The notes under the pieces: model-generated
Told to the model about the DNA's origin: nothing
The model's database searches: none
Seen by the model: only the letters and a program-made list of their open reading frames with translations
Shown: in pieces, positions 62,220-64,000 of the stretch
How the letters are laid out: the number at the start of each line of letters is the position of its first letter
How positions within the stretch are numbered: position 1 is the stretch's first letter
Position numbers and translations under genes: made by a program
DNA from: UBA11986 sp963734955
Lineage (GTDB): Bacteria > Bacteroidota > Ignavibacteria > UBA10030 > UBA6906
Length of the DNA: 64,000 bases
Reading direction: 5' to 3'
NCBI GenBank assembly: GCA_963734955.1
Contig: CAVTJO010000014.1
Span: 372,001-436,000 of the forward strand

Positions 62220-64000
62220 ATGAGTCGCATTCGAGTATTGAAGCATCTTCCTGTCCTGGCCGGTTTGATTCTCGCCGGCTGCTCATCACAACGCGAGGCT
62301 CTTGTTGCCACCATCGGGGACAAGCCCGTGACGCTGAAGGAATATGAAGACCTCTATATAAAGAGCAGCGGTGACAGAGCGGCCGCAGCGAAGTCAACAC
62401 AGGAGGAACGGGAAAAATTCCTTGACCTCGTTGTGAAATTCAGACTCAAACTCGCTGATGCCTACAGGCAGGGGCTTGATAAAAAACCCGAACTCCAGGC
62501 TGAGATTGGCCAATACAAGTCGAGCCTGGCTTCTTCATTTTTGACCGAACGCGAACTTACGGGCCCGGGGGCAAAGGAAATGTATGACCGGCGCCGGTTT
62601 GAATACCGCGCAAGCCACATCCTGCTTTCACTCAGCCCGACAGCGGCAAAACCGGAATCGATTGCAGCGTACGCAAAGGCAGATTCGATTATTGCCAAGC
62701 TCAACGCCGGAGCGAAGTTCGAAGACCTTGCCGTGCAGTATTCACAAGACCCCTCGGTCTCACAGAACAAGGGTGACCTGTATTACTTTACCGCCGGGCA
62801 AATGGTGCCGCAGTTTGAGGACGCAGTGTTTGCGATGAAGGTTGGAGAAATTACCCGGAAGCCGGTACGAACCCAGTTCGGGTTGCATATCATCAGGCTG
62901 GTTGACAAGAAACCCGCCCGCGGTGAGATCAAGGCAAGCCACATCATGATCAGGTTTGACAAACAAGATCCGAGTCCTGAAGATACGCTCGCGGCATACC
63001 AGAAAATCAAAGCAATTCAGGATAGCTTGAAGATTGGGATCGACTTCGCCGAGTTGGCAACGCGCAACTCGGGCGACCCCGGCTCAGCCTCAAAAGGTGG
63101 AGACCTTGGCTGGTTTCAGAGACGGCGCTGGATTCAGTCGTTTGACGAGGTGGTCCAGACATTGAAGCCGGGTGAGACGTCCGGCATTGTCCGCACAATT
63201 TACGGTTACCATATCATCAAATGCTATGACGAGCATCCGCCAAAGACATTCGAAGAAGCAAAGAAGGATATGCAGCAATTGTACCAGCAGTCCCGCTACC
63301 AGGAAGACTACAAAGCGTACTATGCAAAACTCCAGAGCGAAACCCAATTCAAGCTGCACGAAGATGTACTGAAGATGTTCATCGAAGCGTGCGATTCAAA
63401 CAAGACAACAAAGGATTCCCTCTGGTGGTCCACAATCCCTCAACCGGTTGCCTCAGCTGCTCTGATTACGTTTGGTACCCGCGCTGTGTCCGTTGATAGC
63501 GTTGCAAAGCTTATTACGGTGCGCCCGGATTTCAACAACACTCCTTTGAGGGCTCCCGGGATCCGTAACATGGTTGACAAGATCGCAGAGTCGCTTGTCT
63601 TTGCTGTGAAAGCAGAAACCCTGGTGAAGGAGAACCCTGAGTTCGCAGCCATCATGAAAGAGTACACCGACGGCATCCTGTTGTACCAGATCGAACAGGA
63701 CCGTGTCTGGAACAGCGTTACGGTGAAGGACTCCGCCCTGCAACAGTACTTTGATCACAACCGCGACAAGTTCATGTTCCCAGACAGGGTGGACTTTACG
63801 GAATTGCGCGCCGCAGACGACTCAGTCGGTCATCTCATCTATTCTGAAGTGAAATCTGGAACAACACTGGAGCAGGTTGCCGTGGCCGATTCAATTCGAA
63901 TGGCAAAACCGTCCAGCTTCCAGATCGAGTTCGGCCCCAACTCCTCGAGCGTCAATGCCTCGATCTCGAAGATGCTTGCTCCCGTTGTTAATGAGCTGAA
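62220..64000 (+). CDS. SurA/PrsA-like peptidyl-prolyl isomerase lipoprotein (runs off right edge)
   Basis: Periplasmic chaperone helping outer-membrane proteins fold. A lipoprotein signal ends in LILAGCSS (Cys21). A helical N-domain with KFLDLVVKFRLKLADAYRQGL is followed by two parvulin domains: RASHILLSL with YSQDPSVSQNKGDLYYFTAGQMVPQFEDAVF, and KASHIMIRF with NSGDPGSASKGGDLGWFQ and YGYHIIKCYDEHP. A third segment (VTVKDSALQQYFDHNRDKFMFPDRVDF) starts another unit before the window ends. At least 593 residues are present, longer than E. coli SurA. It may serve the barrel proteins encoded nearby. Confidence 0.9.
   Translation, partial: MSRIRVLKHLPVLAGLILAGCSSQREALVATIGDKPVTLKEYEDLYIKSSGDRAAAAKSTQEEREKFLDLVVKFRLKLADAYRQGLDKKPELQAEIGQYKSSLASSFLTERELTGPGAKEMYDRRRFEYRASHILLSLSPTAAKPESIAAYAKADSIIAKLNAGAKFEDLAVQYSQDPSVSQNKGDLYYFTAGQMVPQFEDAVFAMKVGEITRKPVRTQFGLHIIRLVDKKPARGEIKASHIMIRFDKQDPSPEDTLAAYQKIKAIQDSLKIGIDFAELATRNSGDPGSASKGGDLGWFQRRRWIQSFDEVVQTLKPGETSGIVRTIYGYHIIKCYDEHPPKTFEEAKKDMQQLYQQSRYQEDYKAYYAKLQSETQFKLHEDVLKMFIEACDSNKTTKDSLWWSTIPQPVASAALITFGTRAVSVDSVAKLITVRPDFNNTPLRAPGIRNMVDKIAESLVFAVKAETLVKENPEFAAIMKEYTDGILLYQIEQDRVWNSVTVKDSALQQYFDHNRDKFMFPDRVDFTELRAADDSVGHLIYSEVKSGTTLEQVAVADSIRMAKPSSFQIEFGPNSSSVNASISKMLAPVVNEL

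Noticed and set aside
1..64000. tRNA, rRNA, tmRNA, SRP RNA or CRISPR array
   Set aside because: Scanning for T-arm-like motifs, direct repeats with regular spacing and conserved RNA stretches gave nothing convincing by eye; a covariance-model search would settle it.
1..64000. Mobile elements or phage genes
   Set aside because: No transposase, integrase or phage structural motif is recognisable in any frame, and gene order is that of core chromosome.

Overview
This is a continuous, gene-dense stretch of a bacterial chromosome with about 58 protein genes. I found no rRNA, tRNA, CRISPR array, insertion sequence or prophage, and no gene-free gap reaches 300 bases. Base composition is moderately GC-rich by eye. 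The content points to the Bacteroidota/Chlorobi (FCB) group, most likely a Chlorobi/Ignavibacteria-type lineage. Pointers are a FadL/OmpP1-type porin, a CBM9/DUF5916 outer-membrane protein, a futalosine-pathway menaquinone protein, an 'asparagine synthetase B'-type secreted protein, ATP synthase genes split from atpD/atpC, and a trace of a type IX secretion tail. This placement is inference. Promoters that can be read look like ordinary sigma-70 sites (TTGnnn, 17 bases, TAnnnT).

Layout. 1-1559 (+): end of ligA, a glycosyltransferase-9-like fragment and a STAS protein. 7730-1582 (-): FadL-type porin, penicillin-acylase-type hydrolase, class III-like sirtuin and pyruvate kinase. 14552-7788 (-): recN, cysS, an amidohydrolase, a beta-barrel protein and a Gly/Ser/Arg-rich lipoprotein. 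15476-14631 (-): MqnA-like protein. 19330-15597 (-): ffh-rpsP-khpA-rimM-trmD-rplS. 26260-19501 (-): M23 peptidase, bactofilin, then atpZ-atpI-like-atpBEFHAG, from a near-consensus promoter to a hairpin terminator. 27500-26345 (-): a glycosyltransferase. 27692-28597 (+): alpha/beta hydrolase. 34646-28675 (-): ABC-F ATPase, rlmD and the CBM9/DUF5916 protein. 34776-36005 (+): O-antigen-ligase-type membrane protein. 40061-35998 (-): eno, phosphohexomutase and a GalT-like DUF4921 protein. 40320-41895 (+): VOC and GNAT proteins. 46530-41892 (-): murA, a membrane gluzincin with a helical-repeat tail, and a heptosyltransferase-like protein. 46615-48266 (+): BtuF-like binding protein and deoxynucleoside kinase. 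55246-48287 (-): tmk, ctpA, tauE-like exporter, exonuclease, thioredoxin-like protein, an unknown barrel-like protein and fumarylacetoacetase. 62018-55456 (-): TPR protein, an active and an inactive M16 peptidase, a GATase-like secreted protein and a small beta-barrel. 62220 to the end (+): a SurA/parvulin lipoprotein.

Many neighbours overlap by ATGA, GTGA or TTGA, so translational coupling is a general habit here. The strongest anomaly is that seven conserved genes (pyk, recN, a glycosyltransferase, rlmD, the phosphohexomutase, murA and tmk) are each broken by frameshifts. All eight shifts are of the same kind: one surplus base, restoring family length when removed. This looks more like a systematic sequence or assembly problem than gene decay. 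The least described biology is the membrane gluzincin in the murA operon, the ATP synthase operon led by a bactofilin/M23 pair, the GalT-like protein coupled to the hexomutase, and the conserved unknown coupled to fumarylacetoacetase.
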